Shown here: one piece after another, positions 33,374-45,610 of the stretch
How the letters are laid out: every line of letters starts with the position of its first letter
How positions within the stretch are numbered: the stretch's first letter is position 1
NCBI GenBank assembly: GCA_036250225.1
Contig: JAPZLL010000042.1
Coordinates: 62,001-126,000 of the forward strand
Reading direction: 5' to 3'
Source of the DNA: Cercophora sp. LCS_1
Taxonomy: Eukaryota; Ascomycota; Sordariomycetes; Sordariales; Lasiosphaeriaceae
DNA length: 64,000 nucleotides
Made by a program: the position numbers and the translations under genes
Notes under the pieces: generated by a model
The model's input: the letters and a program-made list of their open reading frames with translations, nothing else
What the model was told of the DNA's origin: nothing
Database searches by the model: none

Positions 33374-35099
33374 ATGGCTCAACCCGAAGCTGTTCCGCCA
33401 AAGGCCCAGGAAGCTGGCCTCGACGAAAAAGTCCGCGCTCCGTCGACGTCAACAGACGAGGAGCTGGGATGGGACATCAAAGATGAAAGCGCCGCCGTAA
33501 GGAAGTAAATACCCCAATCCCTTGCATTAAAAACTTCAGCTAACATGGATAGAATCGACTTTTCGGTTCTCCCTCTCCTTTTTCTCGGCCTGCTCGTCTT
33601 TCAACTCGACCGCATGAACATTGCGAGTGCCCTCACCGGAGGGTTCGCCGTCGACATCAAGGTCGACCTTGATACCATTAACCTCGGCAACCAGCTCATG
33701 TTTATGGCCATCGTCCTGTTTGAGATTCCGTGCAACATGGCTCTTCAACGAATTGGACCCCGGAAGTGGATTGCCGGTCAGGTCTTGGCATTTGGCATCG
33801 TTGCATCTCTACAGATTTTCGTCAAGGAGCGGAAGGGCTTTCTGGCATCGCGCTTTGTGCTGGGGTTCTGCGAATCGGGATACATCCCCGGGTCCATCTA
33901 CACACTGTCGACGTGGTACACGCGGAGGGAGCTGGCGAGGCGGGTTGCGCTGCTCTTCTTTGGCATGTTTGGCGCGAATGCCATCAGTCCCATCTTGGCG
34001 TCGGGCATCTTGAAGCTGGACCATCAGCGAGGGCTGAGAGGGTGGCAGTGGATCTTTTTGCGTGAGTTCACGAGAATTTGTAGCGTGGCGTTTCCACTAA
34101 CCCCGTCACAGTCGAGGGACTGTTCACTATCGTGGTCTCGGGCGTCTTGATCGTTTTCCTCCCCGGCTCACCTGACACGCCAAAGCCTCTCCTGAGTTCC
34201 GGTGTAGTCCGTTTCTCTGAGCCCGACCAGCATGTCCTGCAGAAGCGTCTGGAGCATGACGACTCGGAGAGGGCTCCTGGAGCTCAGGGGCTGCGCATCT
34301 CGCCCGCTTTGGTCTGGAAGACGGTTTCACATTGGCAACGATGGCCGCACTTTGTGTCCACATTTGCTGTCTTTTCCAACTGGGCCGCTTTGACTACATA
34401 TACGCCGTCGATCATGGTGTAAGGACACGCTCTCCTGTTGTTCGGTCTTACGCTAACTGCTGCAGCGCTCTCGGCTGGGATCCCATCGCCGCCAATGCCC
34501 TCTCCGCTGTCGGCGGTTTCTTCGCTCTTATTGTCGTCTTCATCTTTGCCTGGATCAGTGACTTTACCAACAAGCGTGGCGCAACCGTAATCGGCGCACA
34601 GTCGTGCTATCTCATTGCTCTCATTATTGCCCGCCAGGTCCATCCTCACGTTGGGCAGTGGTCAAGATGGGGTCTCTGGACGCTGGTCAACAGCTTTGCT
34701 GTCGGCTATCACCCGGTGCATAACACGTGGGTGCAGCTGAACTGCCGGACACCTGGGGAGAGAAGTATCAGCATTGCGTAGGTTGTATCTTTCTAGTCCC
34801 GATAACGAGACTGACCATGACAGCATGTGGGTCATGTCGGCCATCAGCGGCTTGATGGTGGGCACACAATACTATCGGGCAAGCGACCGGCCTTTGTGAG
34901 TGTTCCTGGGTGATATTTTGGTCATGAGCTAATGGATTCAAGCTACCAAAACGGGCTGAGAACGCAGATATTGATGGTGACAGTCGGTATCATCTTTGCA
35001 AGTCTACAGATTGCCATCTATGTTGTGCACAACAGGAGGGTGGCACAAGGGAAGATTCAGTCAAAGAATGGCGTGCCACCGCAGATTTACATTCCTTAA
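33374..35099 (+). CDS. MFS transporter, anion:cation symporter (Dal5/TNA1) type
   Basis: I join six exons (33374-33504, 33553-34061, 34112-34418, 34466-34777, 34824-34895, 34943-35099) into 495 residues; every junction keeps frame. The N-terminal cytosolic segment of about 45 residues is acidic. The first transmembrane helix carries LDRMNIASAL, the Dal5-family variant of the DR-N motif. Blocks such as RFVLGFCESGYIPGS and TLSTWYTRREL mark helices 4 and 5. About twelve hydrophobic segments are visible. The family imports organic anions such as nicotinate, allantoate, vitamins or carboxylates with protons at the plasma membrane. The ligand cannot be deduced. Divergence from a flavin monooxygenase suggests uptake or export of that enzyme's substrate or product. 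Confidence 0.88.
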
Positions 35100-35245
35100 A
35101 AGCTCAATTCAGACAGCTCTGGTAGTGCCAACATCGATGGTTGCTCGGCTGAGATGATGCTAGTTCGTTGATGCCTGCGGAATGTTGCGACCTTGTCCCG
35201 GGAGAGCATCAAGTTGGTCTATTTGTTCTTCTAACAGTCATCACA

Positions 35246-36888
35246 TTACAGCTTTGAGTCGCACTTCCCTTCCACTCTAACAACCTTCTCCTCGCCTCTC
35301 CGATGCTGACCCCAGGCCTCTTCCAGCGCCTTGCCCAATATCTTCGTCTGATACGTCTTGAACTTCCGGGTGGGCACTTTATTCTCGAAAAGTTCATCAA
35401 TCTCTTCCAGTGTCAGTCCCTTGGTCTCAGGGATAAAAAAGAAGTACCAGGCGAAGCAGGCGAGGCTCGAGCCGAAGAAGATGTATCCATATCTACCGCC
35501 CTGTCAACGAGTTAAGTACGTGTACGTCTCCTGAATTGACGAAATGATGAACTTACCCAGTTCAAGTTTTCCGGGTTAATAAAATACGGGGTGCAAAATG
35601 AGATCAGCCAGATGACAAGCTGGCCGACAGCTTGCGTCAACCCGAATGACCACGCTCTCATCCTCGTGCTAACCAACTCAGTCGCCACAGGCCTCGTCCC
35701 AACTCCCGTGCCAAATGAGTACCAGATGAGGAACAAGGACACAAACGTGATGAGGCACTTTTGCTGCGTAGCAAAGTCGGCACCCGTTGTCGTCGAAACC
35801 GCCAATCCCAACATAAACAGTCCATTAAACATGGCGCTGATCATTAGGAAGGTTCTTCGTCCGCAAACATGTCTCATGACAAACAGGCCAATATTACAGG
35901 CGACCAACCCCAGGCACGTGTTGATGACAAAGTAGTGAAACACGTCCTGGAAGGGAACCCCTGAGATGACCAGGAAGTAGGTCGCATACGGGATGAGGAA
36001 CCAGGCGCCACTACCACCGCTGTCTGCCACCGCCGTGCCCATGCAGAGGAGTGTGCGCCTCAGGTCGCTGCCCTTGAACATGTCCAGCGGCCCGACTGTC
36101 GACGAGACACGCTTCTCCTCCTGAATACCCTTGATCATCTCAGTGAACTCGATATCCAGCTCGTTGGGACTGACGCTGCTGCCGCGGAGTGTCTCAAGCG
36201 ACTTGCGCGCATCGGCTTCACGCTCGCGGATGAGTAGATATCGGGGTGACTCGGGGACAAATAGAAGAAACGTCGCCAGAACGGCGGGTAGTATGAGCAG
36301 AACTCCTAGGGGAAGCAGGTAACTGAACTTGTCCATGCGGACCTGCGTGGCGTTGGTGATAGCGGCGGCCACGATGCTGCCGATGAGAATCCACTCGGTC
36401 GACAAGCCGACCATGATGGGTCGAAGATGTGCTGGTGCTACCTCGGCGCAGTAGATATTGCTGAACGTCTGCAGAAACCCGTTACCTAGACCCAGGACGA
36501 GCCTCCCAGCATAAATGGCGCCCTTGTCCTCGGTGGCCATCTGGACGCTGACGCCGACGGCCGTGAAGAAGCATGCGACCCAGAGACCGGCCTTGCGACC
36601 AAAGTGGATGGAGAAGGGCCCCGCCGCCAGCGACGAGATGAAGGCACCGAGGATCGGGAATGACGAGATGAGCTGCTGAAAGGTCGAGTTGAGCCCCCAG
36701 CCGCCCGGGATGAACTCGTTTGGGTACCCAAAGACCGCAAGAAAGCCTGGCATCGCTTGGAGGGTGCCGACGACGCCTGAATCAAGGCCAAACTCAAAGT
36801 TGGCCATGGAAACCACGCAGCAGATCGCCAGGCATTTCCAGTTGGCCACCAGTGATGAGGTCGACAGCTTGGGCGTGGTTTCGGCCAT
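35246..36888 (-). CDS. MFS sugar porter
   Basis: The model has two exons (36888-35557, 35500-35246), with a GTAAGT donor and a GACAG acceptor, phase 0, giving 528 residues. The start MAETTPKLS was preferred over an upstream in-frame extension to 36966 because it gives a normal short cytosolic N-terminus. Sugar-porter signatures are present: GRKAG in loop 2-3, GRLVLGLGNGF, PESPRYLL after helix 6 and PETKGLTLEEIDELF at the C-terminus. Twelve membrane helices can be traced. Members carry hexoses, pentoses, oligosaccharides or polyols by proton symport at the plasma membrane. Substrate is unknown. It is tail to tail with the Dal5-type gene. Confidence 0.92.
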
Positions 36889-39800
36889 TTTGACGATCCA
36901 CGTTGACGATGGCGATGACGACGGGACGGGAGGCAAACGAAACAAAACACGAATTGACAAACCCACGCCGACCGCGTCAATTTCTCAATCACGTCCCAAA
37001 AGCTGTCTCCAGATACCCCGGCACCGACACTTGGCGTGGTTGGCCCAAAGGTAAGCCACAACGCCCGTCGATTCCCTTTCCAGCGGACTACTGCGTGCAA
37101 CCCCGCGGCAGGGCCGGGCACATCCGGCAGGGGGTGCAAACCCTCAGTGCGACAGATGCTCCGATGCCGACTCGGAACTCCCGGTCCTGCACTCTCACGG
37201 TGCAATTGCACCTTTCACGGTTTGCGACATGCTGGATTGATTGGCAAGGCATATCCTTCATCGCACTGCATCCTACATCACTCGCTCATCGAGCATTGCA
37301 GTAATTGTCCCGTTGCTCGCTCATCTCACGCTCTCATTGTCGCGTCGCGTCGCCTTTGCGTTACAAACAGTGGCTTGATATTGACCGGGCGTGAGATTGA
37401 ACAGCCCCAACCCCTTCGGTTCAAGGCCAAACCCGGGACTCCGGCCCAGTTGCTTGGCGCTGAAGCCACACACCCGCGGTCGACCAAACGAGACAACAGG
37501 CCCCCATTTGCGGTTCCGAGCAAAAAGAAAACCCTCCTGGTAGGTACCACCCCTGTCAGGTAAAATGCCCAAAATCGGCAGCCGCCACAGCGAAACCACC
37601 CTGTATTTACAGGATTGATACCAGGCTAGGAGGTTAAAATTACCCATTACACTAGGTAAAAATGACATGTTCTTGATCTCGGCGATGAAGTGGTGAGGTG
37701 GGATTTCCATGCGTAGTGTGGAAGTGCGTCGCCGCCTGCGCCGCATGCCTGCCGATGCATGCCGCCCCCTGAAATTTTCCGCCGGCACTCAAGTCCCGCT
37801 CCCGGAAGGCAAGAATATCTCACCACTAAAGATGCTTGGACCCGAAATAGCAAGATGCAAAATACTCACGGGAACTCTGCCCTCGGGCGATTGGACGGAA
37901 GTTTGGCTCTCAGCTCGGAACGTATTTGATACGCGACGCTGGGTTCTTCATTGTCACAGCGTGGGACATGCCGAGGGTTCTGCTGTTCAGTCGCCTCAGG
38001 TTGCTTGCCTCGTGGCGGCGAAAGACGATATCCTGTTAAAGTTTCTCTAGATACCTACTGTTAGCGCGTATACACTTCAGCTCTAGCGTCAGTTTAGTGT
38101 CGTAAGTCTAGAGTTCAGAGAAGGGGCCAAAGGTAATCGGCATTCTGTCCGGGATACCTGTCGGCGGCTTCCAGGCTGGTGGGGAGCTCACCAGCAGGAT
38201 GGTATCCCGTCTGGCCACCTAACTCCAGGATGATGTTTATCTGCGACATACACTTCAAGGAGCTGCATCCCTACGGTTTTTTGCTTTGCTTCTGAAAATT
38301 AGGGGAACCCTTCGGTGCATATATCCTCTCCGATGTGAGGTAGTTCTTGCACCCCGATCTCTACCTATCTGCATCCATATTCAAGTTCATTCTACAGCAA
38401 GCTCGCCCTTCGTTCTCCACAGGCCGTTTTGACCAACATCGAAATCGCCAGATACAAGTACTGATTAACGTTGGAAGCCCTGAGGTCACTTGAGAACGAA
38501 AAATACGCGGAACACGACTTTGCATCCCTCTTCTGGGAGCTAGATTGTGGCTGACATCCCCGACGGAGTTCAGGGAAGTCGCCGCGTAGAATGAGAGAGG
38601 TTGACTACAATCAAGGTGCTAGAGGGCAAGCAGTTCATAACAGCAGATAGGACGACTTTGCCCTAGATGATGTGAGCAAGGCATATTGGATCCCCGAGAA
38701 TCGGGCCGCGAGGACGGGAGTCTTCGTTGAACAATTAGGGAGTGAGCGAGTTCGAGAGTCCCAGTTTAGACAAAAGATCTGGGTGCATGTTGTTGTCGTC
38801 ATGATGCCCTTGATACCACCCGGGTCAAATAAACTCTTGGGCCTCGCACCCACACCCACGAAAATTGCCAGAACCCAAGTTAAAGGAGATGAAGTTTCTC
38901 TCGAAACAAATACAAGCTTTCAAATTAATGAGATAGCCTAAGTCCCACGCGCTGGAATAATGACTCTTCTAGAAATCGTGAATTGTTGCGCGAGGTCATA
39001 TAGGACGGTCCTTTCCATGGCTCTGAGTGGAGATAGCCGATCAGAATGCAACCTTGTGACCCCGTGGGGGCCGTTCCCCTCTGGTTCCTGCTCCCTAGTC
39101 CCCATAGCGAGAGCCACGATGCCACGCCAGTAGCGGACTGCAACTTGGCGGGAACACGCCGTTTCAACTTCAGCGAGCCTATCACGGGCTTCATCAATGT
39201 CCTCCACACGGAGACACCCTCCGAACCAACAGCCTCTCCGCTGCCGCTCGTCCGTGGCTGACGAATTAATTTGCATAGGGTCCATAAAACTCTTGTTGAC
39301 GAAGCTGCATGGAAATAACTGTACAGTACCTTCGCTGCCAGGCGAGGGAGCGGGCTCGGATGTCGCTGGTATTATCCTAGGCAATATCGCGGACCTCGGG
39401 TTCCATAATACGGGGAGGAGGCTCTGACTTGTTACATTTGCATTCGCAGAGTCCGTTTTTTTTCCGTTGGAGACACCCAGCCTGTTCCGCATTGAGGCAT
39501 TCTCCAATTATGTCCCTGGGTAGCGGTATCTCGGCGCCCCCGGGTCGAACCAGGAGAGTATGTGTCTTGGCAAGGATTAACCTCCGCTCGGGTGTGTCTG
39601 AAAGAGCCTGATATGGATGTTCTGCTTTCGGATCGTCAGCACGGCACTGGACCCAATGGAAGCTGCCAATGCCTTCTGGCGCCGATTCGATTAAAGCACT
39701 GTTGCATTCTCGGAGCAAAGGCGATCAGGGACAAGCAGGAAATCTGGGGAAAAGCGGTGCTGGGGTGGCAGTCGTTTGCATGGTCGCAGGACGTCGAAAC

Positions 39801-39929
39801 GTGGTCCAAGGTTCCACGGGGAGCTGGATATTACCCGAGTGGGTTCCAAGCGCACCAAAGGCGGAGAGAGAACCCAAAACATTTTTTACACTTGTTTATT
39901 AACCTGGAGTTAATACCTTGGCGCTGTCC

Positions 39930-39935
39930 GGCTAA
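39930..39935 (+). promoter_or_regulatory. GGCTAA site, XlnR/Xyr1 type
   Basis: The hexamer matches the published XlnR/Xyr1 binding core and lies 157 bases before the start of an acetyl xylan esterase gene, a typical target of that xylanolytic regulator. A single hexamer can occur by chance. Confidence 0.45.
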
Positions 39936-40011
39936 GGCGGATAATTCCCGGACTCGATGGGATGCGGCGACGGCCCGGAAGCGAGGCGCGCGTCCTCGAC
40001 CACGTCCGACA

Positions 40012-40016
40012 TATAA
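40012..40016 (+). promoter_or_regulatory. TATA box of the esterase gene
   Basis: ATATAATGG lies 76-80 bases before the ATG at 40092, an ordinary fungal distance. A CCCCGG match to the CreA consensus in reverse lies just downstream near 40030. Confidence 0.55.
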
Positions 40017-40091
40017 TGGTGGTGGCCATGCCCCGGGGGCCACCCATCCTGTTCTGTTCTGTGTCACGAGTCCCGTCAACGAACCGTCACA

Positions 40092-40848
40092 ATGGTCGCC
40101 TTCAGCACCCTGCTCACTGCCCTCGCGGCGTCCACGGCCGTCGCCCAGACTACGCCCAAGCTGCGGTACATGCCGTTTGGCGACTCCATCACCGAGATCA
40201 TCTGCTGGCGCTCCAAGCTGTGGAACAAGCTGCAGACGACCGAGTGGGCGTCGGTCGACTTTGTCGGCTCGGGCCGCGGCGAGAACAGCTGCAGAGACAC
40301 AAAGTATGACCGCGACAACGAGGGACACTCTGGTTTCCTCGCCATCAACATCGCCAACCAGAAGCAGCTTGTCGGCTGGCTTCAGAAGAACCCGGCCGAT
40401 GTCATCACCATGCATCTCGGCACCAACGACATTGTGCAGCAGAACAAGAACGTGCCCGACATTATTGCTGCCTTCACCACGCTCGTGACGCAGATGCGTG
40501 AGCATAACCCTCGCATCAAGATTGTGGTAAGTTTAGCTGTCCCCCCAAAAAGAGAGAATGCAAGTCTGATGAGACCAGGTCGCTCAAATCATCCCTCTTG
40601 GTCTCGGAAACTTCAACGCCAAGGTGCAGCAGCTTAACGCTGCCATTCCCGGCTGGGCTCAGCAGCAGAACAAGACCGAGTCCCCTATCTGGGTTGTTGA
40701 TCAGTACACCGGCTTCAGCGGCAGTGCTGACAACCGCGACGGTGTTCACCCCAACGACGCCGGTGACACTAAGATGCTCAACGTTTGGTATCCTGCCATC
40801 ATCAAGGCGTTTGAGGCTGCCAAGGCCGACAAGCTTGCCGGTTTTTAG
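40092..40848 (+). CDS. SGNH-hydrolase acetyl xylan esterase, CE3 type
   Basis: The model has two exons (40092-40526, 40579-40848), GTAAGT donor, phase 0, giving 234 residues. A signal peptide (MVAFSTLLTALAASTAVA) precedes the SGNH hydrolase domain. Block I is GDSITE with nucleophile Ser32, the block II glycine is in EGHSGF, block III is LGTNDI with the oxyanion Asn, and block V is DGVHPN with Asp199 and His202. This arrangement matches carbohydrate esterase family 3 of fungi, which removes acetyl groups from xylan outside the cell. No binding module is attached. Upstream GGCTAA and TATA elements fit induction with xylanolytic genes. Confidence 0.9.
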
Positions 40849-43084
40849 GCAATGATTAAGATTCTTGGACAGATTTGAGTTGGAAAAGTGTACATAAGAA
40901 CGAAACGAGCAATGATGTCCGCAATGATTCAACGCGAAGCCGAAAAATTCGTCTTTGTCTGAGTTTTGGTTTCGAGACTGATGCGCACTTGTGAGGCAAG
41001 GCAACAAGGGTAACTGGGGGTCCAGTTAAATGTCTCATGGATGTACGAAAAGTTCTAGGACCGAGCTTCAAGTTGAAACTGAATCAAGTTCAATCTGGGT
41101 GGTGAAACTCTCCAGCCCAAAACGTGGCTCAGTTTAGTGTGTTTCACTGAAATCTGAGGACTGTGTCGTGAACCTGGAAGCAAGTTTAAAGTTTTTGGCT
41201 TGTGTCAGGTAGCTGTACCCGTTGTCGACGCCGCAGGCCCGAGCTGAGATGTGAGTGTTGAGTTAAGGTTAAAAGCGCCGCGCAAGCAACCAAAGCGGAA
41301 GCGTCCGGATCGACCAACAGTGTGGCGCAGAACAACGGCGACAATGTCAAATTCAACGTGACAAAGATGCGATAGTTCAAGTCTTTACTCTCTTGGACAG
41401 GGCCCTTCTGTGGAATGGTTGCGACTTGTCATGAATGTTTTGAAAAGCGAATATCGAGGAAAGCAGCAACAAGTTTGAGCCAATGCCTTCATTTGAACTG
41501 ACAAGCCGAACTGTTTGTTGGAATAGTTTTTTCGTTATGCGCGATGATAGAAAAGAAACTTGGGTTCGCAGTCTGGCCGTCTCCTCGGCGATGACTCGGC
41601 ACCATTTGGGTACGACGCGGCATCGCAGCATGTCGCTGTTTTCGCTGAGCCGGCGGCCTCGGTGCAACAAGTTTCCGGTCCTTCCTGACTCTCGTCGACT
41701 TGAAGTTTGCCTAACCTCGCCGCTGAAGACTGCGCAAGCGAGATTCCTGTTACGGAGTGGTGACGTGACAGCTGCTGAGTCCTCTGAAGGCTCAGTGCGA
41801 TGGCAACCTTCCCGAATGAGGGGATCCAAGAGCACCAAGAGGGGCCTGTGAGGGGCCCAAGATGAAAGGGGCTCGTAAAATGTCCGTGCAAACGGCACGG
41901 CTCCTCCCTTGGTTCTGATTGCTGGCTCTGCCGCGTCTGGTGACATTGGCGGGCGAGCATTTAGCTGCCTGGATCAGCATTTTACGCACACCGAAGCAGG
42001 ACTGCGAGCAAGCGCCAACCGGAATGCGCGTCTTCCGAACACTGGTGGCCGAAGGATACGAAGCGGTCCCTCCAGGATGAGGATGCGGCCTGCGCCCTCA
42101 GACTCACCGACGGTCTGCCTCGGATGCGACCTCCCCAGGAAAGGAGGTGAGTGATTAAGTATCTGCCGCGGTCCCGGCGACGATCGTCAGCTGCAACGCG
42201 CTTAGCTTTGGCGAGAGGCACCGATAGACGCCAGCCACGGACCCGACCAGGGTCGTCAAGCATTTTTGGGCGTGTTCTGCCTGGACAGCGCCTTTCCGCG
42301 CTTCGCGGATAAATTGACCCTCGCGATCCCACAGGGCCGGGACTCGCCAATTTGGTCACTCCCGCTCGCACATGGGACGCGAGGGCTAAATTAAGTGTGG
42401 CTTTCGTCTTGCGCCGGGTTGCGTCTGACGGGAGCGTGGCTGCCCTGCTCAGGGGCAACCGCACCTGCACCTGCACCTGGAATCCAAGGGCGCGGATTGT
42501 GGAGAGCCAAGGCAATAAAACAATGCACGATGCCAATACTGCGAGCACACCAGCTGCCATTCGGCGACTTGGGACGACGGGTACCGTAGCGGCCCCTGTT
42601 CCCCACACGCGGGAGTCCCTGTGTGACGCCATGACGCCGTCTGTGCCGCGGGCTGCGCCGACGCTTCCACCCCCAAAATCCGTCCATGGCGAGCAGAGTC
42701 ATTCTTAGGGTCGCAGCGTCACTAACCGCAGTCGGCGTGGTTGGCACTGGGCGCAGCTTGTGCAACCACTCAGGCCCCGGGAAACGTGCTCGACGGGCTG
42801 CGATGGTAGCCACGCAACGATAGTCTGATGTAAGAGACATCATGTGTCTGTCGTAGGGCCACTACGCCCCTTTTCAGCTTTCTTTCCGGAAGGTGACATG
42901 TCCCCTGAGTCTTGTTTCCAGAACATATAAGCACGGGTGAGATTCCGTCAACTTCCCTTCATCTTAACCATCAAGCTATCACAGCACATTCACTTCACTT
43001 CTACCCGGTTCATCACCATCTGATCTTCAGATCCAAGACACATCCAGGCTTTTGACAAACACACAACCAACACACACCATCAAC
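40849..43084. other. Gene-free stretch of 2.2 kb
   Basis: This holds the 3' flank of the esterase gene and the promoter of the DUF4360 gene. Open frames present on both strands look like shadows. A TATAA at 42926-42930 lies 155 bases before the next ATG and is followed by a CA-rich, pyrimidine-biased leader. Confidence 0.45.
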
Positions 43085-43690
43085 ATGAGACTCACCTCTT
43101 TCCTCCTCCCGGCTCTCGCCGCCGCCTCCCCAGTGGCAAGACAGGTCGCGCCCGCCGAGATCGCTACCCTCGTCGCCTCCGGTCCCGGGTGTCCCTCGGG
43201 CTCCTTTGAAGCCAACATCGCGCCCGACGGCAAGTCAGTAACCTACGGCTTCAACAGCTACGCCGTCGAGATCGGACCCGGCGCATCTCCTTCCAACCGG
43301 GAAAAGTACTGCGACCTCACCATCGGCGTCCGCTTCCCCGTCGGCTGCTCAACCGCCACACTCCGATCAACATACCACGGCTTCGCGCAGCTGGGCACCG
43401 GTGTTACCGGAACCTTCCAGGCACAGTACAACCTCTCGCCCGGGAGCCTCACCAGCGGGGCGAACCCGGCGCCGGCCGTCATCTCGAGCGCCGGGTTCGG
43501 CGGAGCAGGCAATGTCTACACCAAGGTGGATTCGCCGGTTGCGAGGGTCAGCGTGACGAACCCTAACCAGCGTATTGTCAACTTTACGGTGCGGAGCAGG
43601 ATCTTCTTGCAGAGCAACAACCAGAGCAGCCAGGGGTTGTTGACGGACGATGACTTGTCGGTTGAGATTGTGGGCCAAGGGACTTGCTAG
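43085..43690 (+). CDS. Secreted DUF4360 protein
   Basis: This is a single exon of 201 residues. The signal peptide MRLTSFLLPALAAASPVA is followed by RQVAP and the DUF4360 core: GCPSGSF, GFNSYAVEIGPG, a YCDLTIGVRFPVGCS block, and a C-terminal beta strand set ending VEIVGQGTC. Four cysteines sit at the usual family places. DUF4360 proteins are extracellular beta-sandwich proteins of unknown function, frequent in ascomycete secretomes. The ATG context (ATCAACATG) is excellent. It converges on an MFS gene. Confidence 0.88.
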   Translation: MRLTSFLLPALAAASPVARQVAPAEIATLVASGPGCPSGSFEANIAPDGKSVTYGFNSYAVEIGPGASPSNREKYCDLTIGVRFPVGCSTATLRSTYHGFAQLGTGVTGTFQAQYNLSPGSLTSGANPAPAVISSAGFGGAGNVYTKVDSPVARVSVTNPNQRIVNFTVRSRIFLQSNNQSSQGLLTDDDLSVEIVGQGTC

Positions 43691-43931
43691 CGGGATTTCT
43701 GTTCTGAGGAAAGAGGTTTTGTATGATACACGCATTTACATGAGCGATTTGGCTTGGTTTGGTTCGGCTTGGTTCGGCTCTCATTTGGGTGGCAAGTTCG
43801 AGAGTGCATTGGTTTGGCTGTTTGTATTCTTAACTGTATGACTACATCCTCATGGAGGTGCGGTGTGAGTGGCGTCAATTGCATAAGTTCATTGCATGAA
43901 CCCCAACTAGTTGCGATTGTGACTTGAAAAC

Positions 43932-45610
43932 TCAATACATGTATCGGAAGGTGACTGCCTTGTCCCCCTTCGCTGAGAGTTCCTCGTTAGTATACGAGAC
44001 TGTTCCATCCTCAAGGCGGGCCCGACGCTTCTTGTTGATCGAGCTGTACCCGATGAGTAGGATAAAGGCGGCAATGATGCCGGCACCGATGAAACCCAGT
44101 TCCAAGCCGTGTCCGAGGACATAACGAGGACCGTCTTTTTGTCGGTAAAAGTTGGATGCCATTGCCTGAACCAGTCAGCTTGATCTACTGTGCGACGAGA
44201 AGCAGGATAGGACGGCTTACACCTCCCAAGTTGCCGACACCAATCTGAATCGCCATGCCGGCGCTTCGCTTGTATGACCCCGCCAGGTTGTTGCTAAGCC
44301 AGCTGATAACGCCGGGGAAAGCCGGGTAAATGGCACATGCCGCGATGAAAACACCGCCGTATACCACTTTTGGGTTTGAGGTCGCGATGCACATGCTAAA
44401 CCCGACGACCATGATGAGCAACGGGGCGATGATGAAGGGACTCCTCCGTCCAACTCGGTCCGAGAAATAGGCGACAATGACAGCGAGGATCGCGGCCGTG
44501 ATGTAGATGGGGACCGTCATGAGCTGCGCCGTGCTGGAGCTGTACCCCAGACTGCGCACAATCGTCGGCAAAAACAGACTGATGCCGTAAAGGGGACAAA
44601 CAATCTGCCACAAAAGTCAGCCAAGCAACGTCTTGCCGATGGTGACAATGACGATACGTACACCCCAATAAACAAAGATGTTGACCCAGATTTGCCAATC
44701 CAAAAACGCATCCCTGACATACTTCCACTTGAACTCGTCTGCCTCGGCAACCATCTCCCCACCCTTTTCCCTCCCCTGATACTTGAGCCGTCTGACAACA
44801 AAAGCCCTCTCCTCCTCGGTCAAAAACCGGGCCGTCTCGGGGAAGTCCTCGAGCCCCCAGTACGACCCAACAGCAACCAAGACCGTGACAATGCCCTCGA
44901 GAATGAAAATCCACCTCCACCCCTCGAGTCCGCCAATGCCGTCCATCTTGGCGATCGCAAACGCCAACAAGCCGCTAAACGCGCCCGCAACTGACGCGGC
45001 GCTGAAAAACATGGCCTGTCGCAGCTGAATTTCAGACCGAGTATACCACATGGTGAGATAGTACGCGACGCCAGGGAACAAGCCGGCTTCTGTCACTCCC
45101 AAGAAGATGCGCGCGACGAGCAGACCCGTGTAGTTTTGCACGATACCCATGAGCGTCATGACAATGCCCCAGGCCACCATGATGGTTGGCAGCCATCGTG
45201 ACGGACGGAGTTTCTTGAGGAGGAGGTTCGAGGGGACTTCGAAGGCGGCGTATGTGAAGAAGAAGACGGTCAAGCACCAGTTGTACTGGTCGTTTGTCAT
45301 GGAGAGGGTTTCCTGGAGACCTTCGATCTTGGCGTTGCCGATGTTGCCGCGGTCGAGGAAGGAGAGGAGGTAGAGGAGGGCGAGGAGTGGGATGAGTCGG
45401 GTGTCCATCTTGTCCCGTTAGTGGGAGTCTTTTTTGCATGGGGGAGAGGAAAGTTACCTTTCGAAGGATCTTTTTTTCGTTGACGGCTGATGTGTCTGGT
45501 GGTGCATATTCGAGATGCTCGTTAGTTTGTTGGCGGCCATCCATGACGGGTGTGCCTGTCCCTGTGTCTGTGCCGGCCGAGTTAAAGCCGGTATCCTCCT
45601 TCGTGTCCAT
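43932..45610 (-). CDS. MFS transporter, anion:cation symporter type
   Basis: I join four exons (45610-45458, 45408-44662, 44604-44221, 44165-43932), all phase 0, into 505 residues. After an acidic N-terminus of 51 residues comes LIPLLALLYLLSFLDRGNIG, the hallmark first helix of the Dal5/TNA1 group. It continues with IFLGVTEAGLFPG, GWRWIFILEG, SDRVGRRSPF and a terminal helix in the last exon. About twelve membrane segments are present. Members move organic acids, vitamins or amides with protons across the plasma membrane; the ligand is unknown. It is divergent from a flavin monooxygenase across 1.5 kb, repeating the arrangement at 31-35 kb. Confidence 0.9.

Larger units (their letters stand above)
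36889..40091. other. Gene-free stretch of 3.2 kb
   Basis: This divergent intergenic region contains one long minus-strand frame (39507-38938) that I could not support as a gene. Visible structure is a nested inverted repeat at 38150-38209 and, next to the esterase gene, a GGCTAA site and a TATA box listed separately. Confidence 0.4.

Noticed and set aside
38938..39507. Minus-strand open frame of 189 codons in a gene-free region
   Set aside because: Some stretches look protein-like (EDIDEARDRLAEVE), but there is no good start, domain or joinable exon. I kept it only as a possible relic.
39542..39551. GGTTCGACCC on the minus strand, resembling a tRNA B box
   Set aside because: No A box at the right distance, and neither a T-stem nor an acceptor stem can be formed.
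42352..42708. Plus-strand open frame of 118 codons before the DUF4360 gene
   Set aside because: It is arginine/threonine/proline rich with overlapping open frames on the other strand, typical of GC-rich noncoding DNA.
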